Notes: generated by a model not told the origin, from the letters alone. DNA of 64,000 nucleotides from Maribellus sp. YY47 (GCF_023111095.1 NZ_JALGYW010000021.1:26897-90896); one strand, 5' to 3'. Counted from the first letter of the stretch, positions 52,970-61,879 are shown. Numbers and translations: made by a program.

Positions 52970-54427
52970 TTATTTTACAGGAATATTTTCGAGTGTATCT
53001 ACCAGGAAGTCCCAGTATTTTTGCACGGTTTCGATATTCACTTTTTCATCAGGCGAGTGTGGATACTTGATGGTAGGCCCAACCGAAATCATGTCCCAGT
53101 TGGTGTAAGTTGCCCCCAGGATACCACATTCCAGTCCGGCATGCATAGCCAGCAACTGCGGTTGTTTTCCAAAGCGTTTTTCATACAAACCTTTCATTTC
53201 TTCCAGAATTTCGGAATTGACATTGGGTTGCCATCCCGGGTAACTTCCGGTTAAGTTTACTTTAGCGCCTGCCAGTGAAAACACAGCTTCCAAACGGGTA
53301 GCCAGCGCCAATTTTGCAGATTCGGAAAAGCTGCGTACCAGGCAAGCCACGGTTACTTTGCTTTCGTCTGACTTAACAATGGCCAGGTTCGAAGAGGTTT
53401 CAACGGTTCCCGGCATGGTGTCGCTCATACGAACCACATCGTTTGGAGCCGCCCAAACCGCATTGGTGAGTTTCTTTTGCAACGAGCCGGCCATTCTTGT
53501 TTTGGGCAATTCGGTTGCTTCGAGCGCTACCGACAAGCCCGGCTCTACATTGATCAGTTCAGCTTTGATTGTTTCGCCCAATTCGGCTACCAACGCTTCA
53601 AGTGCATCTGCTTTTTTCGGTTTTACCAGCACCACGCCAAAAGTTTCGCGCGGAATAGCATTCCGAAGACTTCCTCCCTGGATATCGGCCAGTTTTACAC
53701 CCAGCTGTTCGCTTGCAGCTTTCAGAATGCGGAAAAATACCTTGTTCGAGTTTCCTCTTCCCAAATGGATATCCACACCCGAGTGCCCGCCTTTTAATCC
53801 GGTAACACTTAGTTTAAACGCAGCATATTTCTTATCCGTCTTTTTTACTTTGTTTTTGAAGGTAGCCGTTACGTCGATACCTCCGGCGCACCCCACACTA
53901 AAAACGCCCTCGTCTTCGGTATCGGTATTGATCAGGATGTCAGCATCAAGCAAACCCGCTTTCAGACCGATGGCTCCGTCCATTCCGGTTTCTTCGGTTG
54001 CGGTAAGCAACACTTCGATGGGACCGTGTTTAATGGTTGACGATGCCAGTACAGCCAAAGCCGAAGAAACACCAATTCCGTTATCGGCGCCGAGTGTAGT
54101 TCCGTTGGCCGTTACCCACTCTCCATCAATATAAGCCTCAATCGGATCGGTCACAAAATCATGTTCCTTGTCGCTGTTTTTTTGCGGAACCATATCCAGG
54201 TGTCCCTGCAACACAACGGTTTTACGGTTTTCCATCCCGGGTGTTGCCGGTTTTTTGATGATCACATTGCCCACTTCATCCATAAGGGTTTCGAGGCCCA
54301 GGTTCTCACCAAATTTCACCGCCCATTCGCGAATGGCTTCTTCATGTTTCGACGGACGAGGAATCTGCAACATTTGATCAAAGATGCTCCAAACCTCGGT
54401 TGGTTGTATTTCTTTAATTTGTGTCAT
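52970..54427 (-). CDS. pepD: aminoacyl-histidine dipeptidase (carnosinase-like)
   Basis: The 485-residue zinc peptidase of the M20 family splits Xaa-His and other dipeptides in the cytoplasm. Visible family motifs are LQGHLDMVPQK (first zinc His), ADNGIGVSSALAVL (bridging Asp), TATEETGMDGAIGL (catalytic Glu), the lid region with GGHSGVDIHLGRGN, and AGLECGIL (zinc ligand) near residue 430. The length is normal. It has its own terminator and lies 46 bases downstream of an MFS gene read in the same direction, so a peptide or amino acid transport link is possible. Confidence 0.94.
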   Translation of the reverse strand: MTQIKEIQPTEVWSIFDQMLQIPRPSKHEEAIREWAVKFGENLGLETLMDEVGNVIIKKPATPGMENRKTVVLQGHLDMVPQKNSDKEHDFVTDPIEAYIDGEWVTANGTTLGADNGIGVSSALAVLASSTIKHGPIEVLLTATEETGMDGAIGLKAGLLDADILINTDTEDEGVFSVGCAGGIDVTATFKNKVKKTDKKYAAFKLSVTGLKGGHSGVDIHLGRGNSNKVFFRILKAASEQLGVKLADIQGGSLRNAIPRETFGVVLVKPKKADALEALVAELGETIKAELINVEPGLSVALEATELPKTRMAGSLQKKLTNAVWAAPNDVVRMSDTMPGTVETSSNLAIVKSDESKVTVACLVRSFSESAKLALATRLEAVFSLAGAKVNLTGSYPGWQPNVNSEILEEMKGLYEKRFGKQPQLLAMHAGLECGILGATYTNWDMISVGPTIKYPHSPDEKVNIETVQKYWDFLVDTLENIPVK

Positions 54428-54473
54428 AACGTGTGTTTAATTTTATTCGTCTATCTTAAACCTCAAACTTCAA

Positions 54474-55862
54474 TTATTGTTTGATGTTGGGCAATTCAAG
54501 ACCGTAACCTTTGCGTTTATCTTCCAATTTCAGCAGAAGAGCGGTAACCAATGCCAACACAGTCAATACCACGAAAATGGTCCAGGTGGTCTGGTAATCG
54601 TAGTTTACCATTTCGCCGGCAGCTTTTGCTTCAGCCACCCCGGGATTGGTTTTGTCGAGTACAATACCTACTGCGAGCGGGATTCCCCACAAACCAAAAT
54701 TCTGTACCCAGAAAATAAAAGCATAAGCACTACCCAATTGTCTTTCAGGAATAATCTTTGGAACCGAAGGCCACATGGCTGAAGGCACCAGCGAGAATGC
54801 GATACCCAACAGGATTACGTTAAAGAAAGCAGCCACAACGCTGGTAACAAACGGCAGGTAGAAAATACCGTGAACGATGATCAGCAGAACAGCGCCCAAA
54901 ATCATAATGGAAGCTCCTTTTCCTTTTTTATCGTAGATACTTCCGAAAATCGGGGTTAGTAACATGGTTCCAAAAGGTACCAAACTTGGTAAAAATCCGG
55001 CCCAGTCTTCGCTAACGCCAAACTTGTTTACCATCAAATCGGGTCCGTATTTGTAGAACGGGAACACGGTAGAATAAAAGAATACACAAAGCAGTGCAAT
55101 CAGCCAGAATCCCCAGTTTCCAACGATTACCAGCAAATCAGAGAATTTAAATTCGTCGCCGTGGCCGCCGTCTTCTTCATGAATCTGAACATCCAGCTTT
55201 TTATCCATTACATTGTAATAGAAGAAGCCAGCCAGACCAAGAACCAGGAAAACCACCACAATAAGAATAGTGGTTGGCACATCGTAAGTATTGGCGATTT
55301 TTGCACCAAATGCAAGCGGAGCAAACGATCCCAAACGGGCAATGGCAACCTGCATTCCCATGGCAAGGGCAATTTCTTTTCCCTTGAACCATTTGGCCAC
55401 CGCTTTCGAAACGGTAATCCCGGCATATTCAACCCCCACACCAAAAATGGCAAAACCAAATCCGGCCCAGAAAACCTGCGTGGTTAAATCCAGGTCAACA
55501 AGGGGAATATGTATGATGGCATCCGGACTTCCGATTAATCCCTTAAATGCAGCATATTTGATGACACCACCAATAATCATGATTACTGCCGAGCTGATGG
55601 TACTAAAACGGATTCCGAATTTGTCGAGAAAAATACCAACAATCACCAACATCATCAGGAAAACGTTGAATAAACCATAGGCGCTGGTAATAAATCCGAA
55701 ATCGGAGCTATTCATGGCCAGTGTGCGCTCCATGATTGGTTTTAAAGGTGAAATCACCTCGGTAAACATGTACCCGGCAAACATTGTAAACGACAATATC
55801 ACCAGTGCAATCCATCTTGCCTTCTTAGAGTCGCGAAGAGTTTGCTTAATCGCATTTGTCAT
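54474..55862 (-). CDS. MFS transporter
   Basis: The 462-residue protein has about 12 predicted membrane helices and a central cytoplasmic loop (KKLDVQIHEEDGGHGDEFKF) between helices 6 and 7, as in the major facilitator superfamily. The GxxxDxxG/R motif of loop 2-3 appears as GIFLDKFGIRFS. The periplasmic-side and substrate-site residues do not identify the cargo. It precedes pepD on the minus strand, and uptake of peptides or organic anions is conceivable. The family is certain, the substrate is not. Confidence 0.88.
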   Translation of the reverse strand: MTNAIKQTLRDSKKARWIALVILSFTMFAGYMFTEVISPLKPIMERTLAMNSSDFGFITSAYGLFNVFLMMLVIVGIFLDKFGIRFSTISSAVIMIIGGVIKYAAFKGLIGSPDAIIHIPLVDLDLTTQVFWAGFGFAIFGVGVEYAGITVSKAVAKWFKGKEIALAMGMQVAIARLGSFAPLAFGAKIANTYDVPTTILIVVVFLVLGLAGFFYYNVMDKKLDVQIHEEDGGHGDEFKFSDLLVIVGNWGFWLIALLCVFFYSTVFPFYKYGPDLMVNKFGVSEDWAGFLPSLVPFGTMLLTPIFGSIYDKKGKGASIMILGAVLLIIVHGIFYLPFVTSVVAAFFNVILLGIAFSLVPSAMWPSVPKIIPERQLGSAYAFIFWVQNFGLWGIPLAVGIVLDKTNPGVAEAKAAGEMVNYDYQTTWTIFVVLTVLALVTALLLKLEDKRKGYGLELPNIKQ

Positions 55863-55932
55863 ACTTATAAATTTAAATGAGTTTTTTCTGAGCAGATAAA
55901 AATAAGAAAAATAAAATACCGTGGAAATGACA

Positions 55933-55963
55933 CAAAAGAAAAGGGTAGCCGTCGTGACTACCC
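55933..55963 (-). terminator. intrinsic terminator of the DUF4831 gene
   Basis: The arms GGGTAG (55943-55948) and CTACCC (55958-55963) are followed on the minus strand by TTTTCTTTTG. Confidence 0.72.
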
Positions 55964-55971
55964 TGTATGGT

Positions 55972-57099
55972 TTATTTTTTTACCACCGATTTAATTGCCC
56001 CTGTTCCGGGATGGAAACTGACGGAATAAGCTCCGTTTAGCAGTTCTTCGGGAAGGGGTGCCACTACACCAAACTGCGCGATGGTTTCACGGGCAGTTGC
56101 CAGCGTATTCATTTCATACGACACTTTTATGTTTGCTACACCCGGCATGCGGTAATAAACACCACTGCTTCCGGCATTCGGATTATCTGATTTAGCATTG
56201 CCTGCATACTGATCGGCCAAACCGGGCACGGTTTCAAACTCGATCATCACCGGTTTTCCTGACAGATCAGAGGCAGGAACTACGCCGTTTTCATCTGAAA
56301 TGCGAAAAGCCACCGACGGATTTTTATCTTTTGCTCCGGGAATATAGTCAATACTGTAGCTTTCTTTTTTGTAGGTAGTTCTTCCCACAAACAACGTAAT
56401 GTAATTTTTTTCGGTCCTTTTCAGTTCTTCGAGGCTTACTTCATACGCCTTTCCATCGGGGTATTCGCCGTCGATCCGCAAGGCTGCCAGATCGTACTGA
56501 TTCATTCGGGCATTTAGAATACGACGGGCTGCTTCGGCCGCTTTTTGCTCCACGCTAACCCTTGCCGGGCGGAAATTATTGGAAGAATCTCCCTGAGTCA
56601 CAAAAGGCGTATCGGAAAAATAATCGAACGAAAATCCATCTTCCTTATCGGGTTTTTGCCCGACTTTGTTCGACATACATACCTCAGGCAAGGCTTCGGT
56701 ATTGGACGAATTGATGCCCGCTATGCAACCGTCGGCAGCCAGACTGACCAATATGGCTCCGTCTCCGAATGCCTTGTGCACCTGCTCGGGATCAGGCTCT
56801 GAAAAGGTCGTGATTTTTACTTCCGAAATCAGCCACTGAGTTGACGGTTTGGTTTTGGCATCTTTAATACCCAGCAACTGCTCGGCATAAACCGCATAAG
56901 GCCCCGGCTCAAACTTCTCGCGAATTGCTTCAATGTGCAACTTTATTCCGGTACGCGGCAAGGCATAGGCAATTCCTTCGGTAACATAAGTAGTAACGCC
57001 TTCTTCATCTTCTTTCTTCTTTTTCTGTCCAAAAGATGGAATTACAATCAGCAGTGCCAGTACAAGCACCAAATATTTCCTTGAATTCATTCTGTACAT
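55972..57099 (-). CDS. DUF4831 family exported protein
   Basis: The 375-residue protein has a signal peptide (MNSRKYLVLVLALLIVIPSFG after a possible three-residue upstream extension; ATG at 57099 or 57090). It matches DUF4831, a family of periplasmic or outer-membrane-associated proteins restricted mostly to Bacteroidota, with YVTEGIAYALPRTGIKLHI near the N-terminus and VSFHPGTGAIKSV near the end. The basic run KKKKEDEE after the signal is notable. Function is unknown. It has its own terminator and is read leftward toward the MFS gene. Confidence 0.82.
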   Translation of the reverse strand: MYRMNSRKYLVLVLALLIVIPSFGQKKKKEDEEGVTTYVTEGIAYALPRTGIKLHIEAIREKFEPGPYAVYAEQLLGIKDAKTKPSTQWLISEVKITTFSEPDPEQVHKAFGDGAILVSLAADGCIAGINSSNTEALPEVCMSNKVGQKPDKEDGFSFDYFSDTPFVTQGDSSNNFRPARVSVEQKAAEAARRILNARMNQYDLAALRIDGEYPDGKAYEVSLEELKRTEKNYITLFVGRTTYKKESYSIDYIPGAKDKNPSVAFRISDENGVVPASDLSGKPVMIEFETVPGLADQYAGNAKSDNPNAGSSGVYYRMPGVANIKVSYEMNTLATARETIAQFGVVAPLPEELLNGAYSVSFHPGTGAIKSVVKK

Positions 57100-57299
57100 C
57101 TTGGTATTTATTTTTGTTATCTGAACTTCGGTTTAATAAAATCTTTACTCACTCATCTTCTGCAAGTATATGCAATAAGATATTTTAGTAGAACATCAAA
57201 AATATTAAAATTATTTTGATGCGGCCATGAAAATTCAAAGCGACAAGGATTAAACGCAAAAAGCAAGCCTTGGCGCAACCGATAAGCAGGCCTATTTAA

Positions 57300-57307
57300 T
57301 ATATTTG
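57300..57307 (+). promoter_or_regulatory. TATATTTG -7 box just before aat
   Basis: The box matches the Bacteroidota -7 consensus exactly and ends four bases before the ATG at 57311. If it is used, the transcript would start at or near the start codon and be leaderless. No good -33 box was found. Confidence 0.42.
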
Positions 57308-57310
57308 CGC

Positions 57311-57976
57311 ATGATGATAGAATTTCCCGATCCGAATTTAGCCGATGATGAAGGGTTGATAGCCATGGGAGGAGAACTCACTCCCGAATTCCTGTTATCG
57401 GCCTACCTCCAGGGAATTTTTCCGTGGTTTTGTGATGACGAACCTATCTTATGGTGGTCGCCCAATCCCCGAATGGTGTTGTTGCCCGGGGATTTTAAGG
57501 TCAGAAAGAGTTTGCGACAGGTGTTCAACAAAGGGACTTTTGAACTGCGTGTGGATACCGCATTCCGTGAAGTGATTACCAGCTGCAGCAAGATCAAAAG
57601 AAGTCACGAGGACGAAACATGGATTACCAGCGACATTATTGAAGCCTATGTAAAACTGCACGAGCTCGGATATGCCCATTCGTTTGAAAGCTATTTTGAA
57701 GGAAAGCTGGCAGGTGGTTTATACGGCCTTTCGCTTGGCAACTGCTTTTTTGGAGAGTCGATGTTTTTCTCAAAAGCCGACGCCAGCAAAGTAGCCTTTT
57801 ATCACCTGGTTCAATTTGCATTGAAACACCGGTTTGCGTTTATCGATGCACAGCAACCCACCGATCATTTGGCCAGTATGGGCGCAAAGCCCATTCCCCG
57901 AAAAGACTTTCTGGAAATGCTGGAAACTGCCATTCAAGAGACCACACGCCAGGGGAAATGGACCAATCTCATCTGA
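57311..57976 (+). CDS. aat: leucyl/phenylalanyl-tRNA--protein transferase
   Basis: This enzyme adds Leu or Phe to the N-terminus of proteins with Arg or Lys ends, marking them for ClpAP degradation (N-degron pathway). The ATG at 57311 (221 residues) is chosen; the adjacent ATG at 57314 is also possible. Signatures are FPDPNLADDEGLIAMGGEL, YLQGIFPWFCDDEPILWWSPNPRMVL, GYAHSFESYFEGKLAGGLYGLSLG and ESMFFSKADASKVAF. The length is normal. A TATATTTG box lies directly upstream. Confidence 0.96.
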   Translation: MMIEFPDPNLADDEGLIAMGGELTPEFLLSAYLQGIFPWFCDDEPILWWSPNPRMVLLPGDFKVRKSLRQVFNKGTFELRVDTAFREVITSCSKIKRSHEDETWITSDIIEAYVKLHELGYAHSFESYFEGKLAGGLYGLSLGNCFFGESMFFSKADASKVAFYHLVQFALKHRFAFIDAQQPTDHLASMGAKPIPRKDFLEMLETAIQETTRQGKWTNLI

Positions 57977-58002
57977 ATTTTCAATAATTAGTGAATAAAA
58001 TC

Positions 58003-58104
58003 GGTTCTCGCCAAGCAAACAAATAAGCGCTAAGCCCGCAAAACACTGATTCTCTGAATTTCATTTTCGATCTCAAAAACACTTTGCATTCTTTGCGTGA
58101 GAAC
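58003..58104. repeat. imperfect inverted repeat, about 100 bp
   Basis: The outer ends GTTCTC (58004-58009) and GAGAAC (58099-58104) are complementary, and CCAAGCAAAC and GCATTCTTTGCG just inside are partly complementary. The sequence resembles degenerate CTTTGCG-type intergenic elements that recur in genomes of this phylum. It lies between convergent genes and could act as a weak bidirectional terminator. Confidence 0.4.
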
Positions 58105-58122
58105 TAGTCCCCGACAACTAAA

Positions 58123-59367
58123 TCAATACTCACGTAAACCTCTTTCCACATATTCCAGTTGCCAGATTCGGAACAACAAAGGATCGGTTGGAATCTGATC
58201 CGGTTCGTGAGCCAGTATATCCTCCACTGCATTTCGGTCTTCATCATCGAGCAAAGTAGGCTTCAACATTTGCTCTTTTAAGTAGAAATATTTCTTTCCT
58301 GCCAGTTCAAATTCAGTCACGGTATTGGTTTCGGGCTTTACATCAAATATCCTGAAAGCTTTATACGAAAGTATTTTCCCGTCGTATTCGCGGATGTAGC
58401 CGTTTTGGGTGAGCACCTCATCGGGACTGGCAAGAGCATGTGCCAGCCGCGTTCTGAATCCTGCTTTCTGAAAGCGGTTTTTAAAGTAGAAAGAGCAATA
58501 GTTGATACCGATATCCAGACTGTTTTCCCGTGCAGCATTTAATATTTCAAGGGCAGCCATTTCCGATTCAAGCACTATCGGATGTTCCGCATGAATGTAA
58601 CTGTAGTTCCTTTTGCTCAAATGTTTCACATTGTGTGTCGTCAAACGCAGCTGGTGAAGATTCAGGTTGGTGACACCTGCTTCCATCATTTGCGGAAGCA
58701 ACTTTATGAGCTGGTCTTTTCGCTCCGGAACCGCGGGGATTTCAATCGTTATATTGGGGATGATTCCTTTTGCCAGTTTCAGCTTATCAAGGCTGAAAGC
58801 GGTAGCTCCAATATCAAAACGAACTTCGTTGATCCCTGCCGATGCCAGTTTTCGAAACTTCTGCACATCTCCCAGAATTCCATTGGTGTACATCCAGGCA
58901 TAAAGCTCAGGTTTGCATCTTCGTCTTACCTGTTTCAAATAATCGAGCGTCCGATCGAAGAATAATAGTGGCTCTCCCCCGCTAAAACTAACTCCTTTAA
59001 AATTGAAATGGTTGATGTATTCGGCGTATGCCTGTGAACTTGCGAATGTAAGATTCTGCGTAGTGGGCAAATCATCTGTAAGCTGCGACGTGGGACAATA
59101 AAAACAAGAAGCATTGCACTTGCCGGTAATAAACAGACAACTCCACTGCCCCAAACCACACAATTTACAACCGTTTGAAATTCGGTTATAATAAGGTTTT
59201 GTTTCCTTAAAAAGGAGACTTCCATCTAGTTCTGCGGTAAGTTCGTCTCTTTTTTCCTGTGCCTCGCGGGCAGCGTAAGTATTTAACCACTTTAAGTCAC
59301 TCCACGCTGAAAATTCGGCTTTATTCCTGTTCACCAGCGAATTCAACCAGTTGTAATAGGGTTCCAT
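58123..59367 (-). CDS. orphan radical SAM protein
   Basis: The 414-residue protein has the radical SAM cluster motif CNASCFYC near residues 83-90 and, just before it, an extra set of cysteines in NGCKLCGLGQWSC (65-77), which may bind a second cluster. FSGGEPLLFF and YTNGILGDVQKF follow as expected for SAM binding. The C-terminal 150 residues are not recognised and hold a further cysteine in GINYCSFYFKNR. The family is unknown, and no clear substrate gene lies beside it, apart from a 30-codon ORF 66 bases upstream on the same strand. The gene converges with aat. Confidence 0.8.
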   Translation of the reverse strand: MEPYYNWLNSLVNRNKAEFSAWSDLKWLNTYAAREAQEKRDELTAELDGSLLFKETKPYYNRISNGCKLCGLGQWSCLFITGKCNASCFYCPTSQLTDDLPTTQNLTFASSQAYAEYINHFNFKGVSFSGGEPLLFFDRTLDYLKQVRRRCKPELYAWMYTNGILGDVQKFRKLASAGINEVRFDIGATAFSLDKLKLAKGIIPNITIEIPAVPERKDQLIKLLPQMMEAGVTNLNLHQLRLTTHNVKHLSKRNYSYIHAEHPIVLESEMAALEILNAARENSLDIGINYCSFYFKNRFQKAGFRTRLAHALASPDEVLTQNGYIREYDGKILSYKAFRIFDVKPETNTVTEFELAGKKYFYLKEQMLKPTLLDDEDRNAVEDILAHEPDQIPTDPLLFRIWQLEYVERGLREY

Positions 59368-59433
59368 AAAAACAGTTCAAAAATGGATAATGAACGAATG
59401 AAAAACGGGGGGTAAGAATATGGAACCGGGGAA

Positions 59434-59526
59434 TCAGAGTTCAGAAAAGATAAACATGAACATGAGCATTTCCGCTCTGTGATAACAGGCAGGACGAGTG
59501 CTTCCGATTTTATTTCTACGATTCAT
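59434..59526 (-). CDS. possible 30-residue leader or precursor peptide upstream of the orphan radical SAM gene
   Basis: An ATG at 59526 opens a 30-codon ORF ending in TGA at 59436-59434. The peptide has a basic start (MNRRNKIG), a middle with Cys and His (TRPACYHRAE) and a hydrophobic end rich in Met and Phe (MLMFMFIFSEL). A TACATTTG promoter box (59553-59546) lies 20 bases upstream, so the ORF would start near the 5' end of the transcript. It ends 66 bases before the radical SAM start. It could be an attenuation leader peptide, a peptide substrate of the radical SAM enzyme, or a chance ORF. Confidence 0.42.
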   Translation of the reverse strand: MNRRNKIGSTRPACYHRAEMLMFMFIFSEL

Positions 59527-59545
59527 GTTCTGTTTATTTGACAGG

Positions 59546-59553
59546 CAAATGTA
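59546..59553 (-). promoter_or_regulatory. TACATTTG -7 box upstream of the leader ORF and radical SAM gene
   Basis: The box matches TAnnTTTG on the minus strand and is positioned to start a transcript about 10-15 bases before the 30-codon ORF. A TTTG-like -33 box is present at a shorter than usual distance. Confidence 0.42.
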
Positions 59554-59637
59554 CGTAAAAGCCAAATACAAAAATCACCGTTGGGGAACGGATGAAAAAA
59601 ATTCAGAAGCCTGTAAAATTCGAAGTGAAGACACTTC

Positions 59638-60294
59638 TTAATTCAGAAAAGCACTGCGATCAACCTGCTCAAAATGAGTAATGATGGGATAATTATATTT
59701 TCCGAATCGTTGGGGAGTGCCATTTACCACCATAATGTTACCGGCTCCGGCATTTCGGGCCGCTTCCACACCGGCCATTGAATCTTCGAAAATCGTTACA
59801 TTTTCGGGAGAAAGTCCCAGCGCCAAAATTGCTTTACTAAAAAGATCGGGATGTGGTTTTCCCCGGCTGGTGCCATCGTTGAAAATAATATGATCGCGGC
59901 GGAAATGTTCGAGTAAGCCCATGTGTTGAATAAAAAAATCGACGTTGTTTTTTGCCGACGCCGTAGCAATGGCAATTGGCACCTTGTTTTCCGTTAGAAA
60001 ATAAATGAGATCCAGTGCTCCCGGAGCCCACTCCAGGCCCTGTTCCAGACACATTCTTCGGTAAATCACTTCTTTTTCCTCGGTCAACCGATGTACTTCG
60101 TCTTCATTGCACGGGCGTTTAAACAGGTATTCAAAAGTGTCTTTTGCATTGATTCCGTGTATCCAGGTATCCTTTTCTTCCGAACAAAGTTTTAATCCAT
60201 AGTTTTCCATAAACTCGTCCCACGAACGGTTTTGAAGTTCGGTATCCCAAAAAAGTGTTCCGTTAAAGTCGAAAACGACGCCTTGTGTTTGCAT
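59638..60294 (-). CDS. HAD-family phosphatase/mutase with altered motif I
   Basis: The ATG at 60294 (218 residues) is preferred to a GTG 11 codons upstream. The protein has the beta-phosphoglucomutase-like cap and core: motif I VVFDFNGTLFWD, motif II TASAKNN, motif III Lys in SRGKPHPDLF, and motif IV FEDSMAGVEAA. In motif I the second Asp of DxD is replaced by Asn (DFN), which should weaken acid/base catalysis in a classic phosphatase. Motifs II-IV are intact. It could act on a sugar phosphate or be a phosphotransferase variant. It stands alone between the orphan radical SAM gene and the nnr gene. Confidence 0.85.
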   Translation of the reverse strand: MQTQGVVFDFNGTLFWDTELQNRSWDEFMENYGLKLCSEEKDTWIHGINAKDTFEYLFKRPCNEDEVHRLTEEKEVIYRRMCLEQGLEWAPGALDLIYFLTENKVPIAIATASAKNNVDFFIQHMGLLEHFRRDHIIFNDGTSRGKPHPDLFSKAILALGLSPENVTIFEDSMAGVEAARNAGAGNIMVVNGTPQRFGKYNYPIITHFEQVDRSAFLN

Positions 60295-60370
60295 TTGAAA
60301 ATATTTTGGATGCTGATAGAAATTCACTTTGATTATCTCAATAAACGAAAGGATGAGCCAAATAATATGA

Positions 60371-61879
60371 TCAATTCATCATTTTTCTGAAAGCCTCACC
60401 CATTTCTTCTACAATATCGCCGGCAATCAGCGAAAACTCCGATCTTTTTTGGGCAGCAACATCACCTGCCAGGCCGTGAATAAAAACCCCGGTCAGTGCA
60501 GCTTCTTCCGGTGACATTCCCTGTGCCAGTAACCCAAGAATCACCCCCGTGAGTACATCGCCACTGCCCGCTGTTGCCATCCCGGGATTTCCGGTCGAAT
60601 TAAAAAACAGTCTTCCGTCGGGCAATGAAACCGAAGTGCATGCACCTTTCAGCACCACCACACAGCGGTACTTTTTTGAAAACTCCAGCTGTTTCTGAAT
60701 ACTTTGATATGAATTTTCGGTATCGCCCACCAAGCGTCTGAATTCACCCGGATGCGGTGTTAATATTGACCCTGCCGGAAGTTTATCGAGCCATTCTTTT
60801 TGAGCCGACAGGATGTTCAAGGCATCTGCATCGATCACCAAAGGCACTTTGGCACTTTCGAGCAAAGCGCAGAGGGCTTTCCGCGTATTATGTTTCTGAT
60901 CCAAACCCGGGCCAACTCCAATGGCAGAATAAGGTTCCAACTTTGGAAATTCAGTAAAAACCGAATCGTGCTGATCGACACTGGCCATGGCTTCGGGCAC
61001 TGCCGTTTGTAAAATGGAATAACCAAGTCTAGGAATGTGAGTAGTCAGCAAACCAACTCCCGCCCGCAAACAGGCTTTTGAAGAAAGAACAGCGGCACCC
61101 ATTTTTCCAAAACTTCCGGCAATCAGCAAAGCATGCCCCAACGTTCCTTTGTGCTCAAATTTTGATCGTACTGGGATCATTTCCTGAACCTCTTCTCTTT
61201 CCAGCCAGTGATAAAGTGATTCTTCCTTCTCAATTCCATCGGGATGCAAACCAATCGGTAAAACTGTCCACTCGCCAACATACTGCTCGTTCTCGGCAAA
61301 CAGAAAACTGATTTTTGGAAATTGAAAGGTCAAGGTAAAATCGGCCCTGATGATGTGATCGGTGTTACCTGAGTTATCTTCTCCCATCAACCCGCTGGGA
61401 ATATCGATGGCAATAATGGTATTGGTGGTCTGATTCATAAAATTGACAAGCGCAGCCGGCAAACCTTCGAGCGGCCGGCTTAGTCCTGAGCCAAACAAAC
61501 CATCCAAAACAACGTCATCGTCCTGCAAGTTGGGAATGTCTTTAACCTCACGAATGCGTGAGAGTTTTACACGGCCCTGCTCTTCAAGCCGCTGCCAGTT
61601 TGTTGCCGGCGATCCTTTCAGTTCTTTTCCAAAATCCACTAAATAAACTTCGCAGGAAAAATCAAACTCAGCCAGCTGACGGGCAATCGCCAGAGCATCT
61701 CCCCCGTTGTTTCCCGGCCCGGCAAAAATCACCATTCTTTGTTCCGTGGAGAATCGCTGAATGATCCAGCTGGTAATTTGCAGCGAGGCACGTTCCATCA
61801 GATCGATATCGTCAACGGGCTCGTGTGAAATGGTATATTGATCCAGTTGGGCAATTTGTTTTGTAGTGAAAAGCTTCAT
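60371..61879 (-). CDS. nnrDE: bifunctional NAD(P)H-hydrate epimerase / ADP-dependent dehydratase
   Basis: The protein repairs hydrated NAD(P)H. From the ATG at 61879 (502 residues; a TTG six codons upstream is less likely) it has an N-terminal YjeF_N epimerase domain (FAGPGNNGGDALAIARQL, IDIPSGLMGED) and a C-terminal YjeF-type dehydratase domain (GHALLIAGSFGKMGAAVLSSKACLR, GVGPGLDQK, LTPHPGEFRRLVG and GNPGMATAGSGDVLTG). Both halves look complete, as is normal for the fused form in bacteria. Confidence 0.95.
   Translation of the reverse strand: MKLFTTKQIAQLDQYTISHEPVDDIDLMERASLQITSWIIQRFSTEQRMVIFAGPGNNGGDALAIARQLAEFDFSCEVYLVDFGKELKGSPATNWQRLEEQGRVKLSRIREVKDIPNLQDDDVVLDGLFGSGLSRPLEGLPAALVNFMNQTTNTIIAIDIPSGLMGEDNSGNTDHIIRADFTLTFQFPKISFLFAENEQYVGEWTVLPIGLHPDGIEKEESLYHWLEREEVQEMIPVRSKFEHKGTLGHALLIAGSFGKMGAAVLSSKACLRAGVGLLTTHIPRLGYSILQTAVPEAMASVDQHDSVFTEFPKLEPYSAIGVGPGLDQKHNTRKALCALLESAKVPLVIDADALNILSAQKEWLDKLPAGSILTPHPGEFRRLVGDTENSYQSIQKQLEFSKKYRCVVVLKGACTSVSLPDGRLFFNSTGNPGMATAGSGDVLTGVILGLLAQGMSPEEAALTGVFIHGLAGDVAAQKRSEFSLIAGDIVEEMGEAFRKMMN

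Noticed and set aside
53358..54134. 258-codon plus-strand ORF inside pepD
   Set aside because: Antisense to a gene with complete family motifs; its Ser/Pro/Thr-rich composition mirrors the codon use of the real gene.
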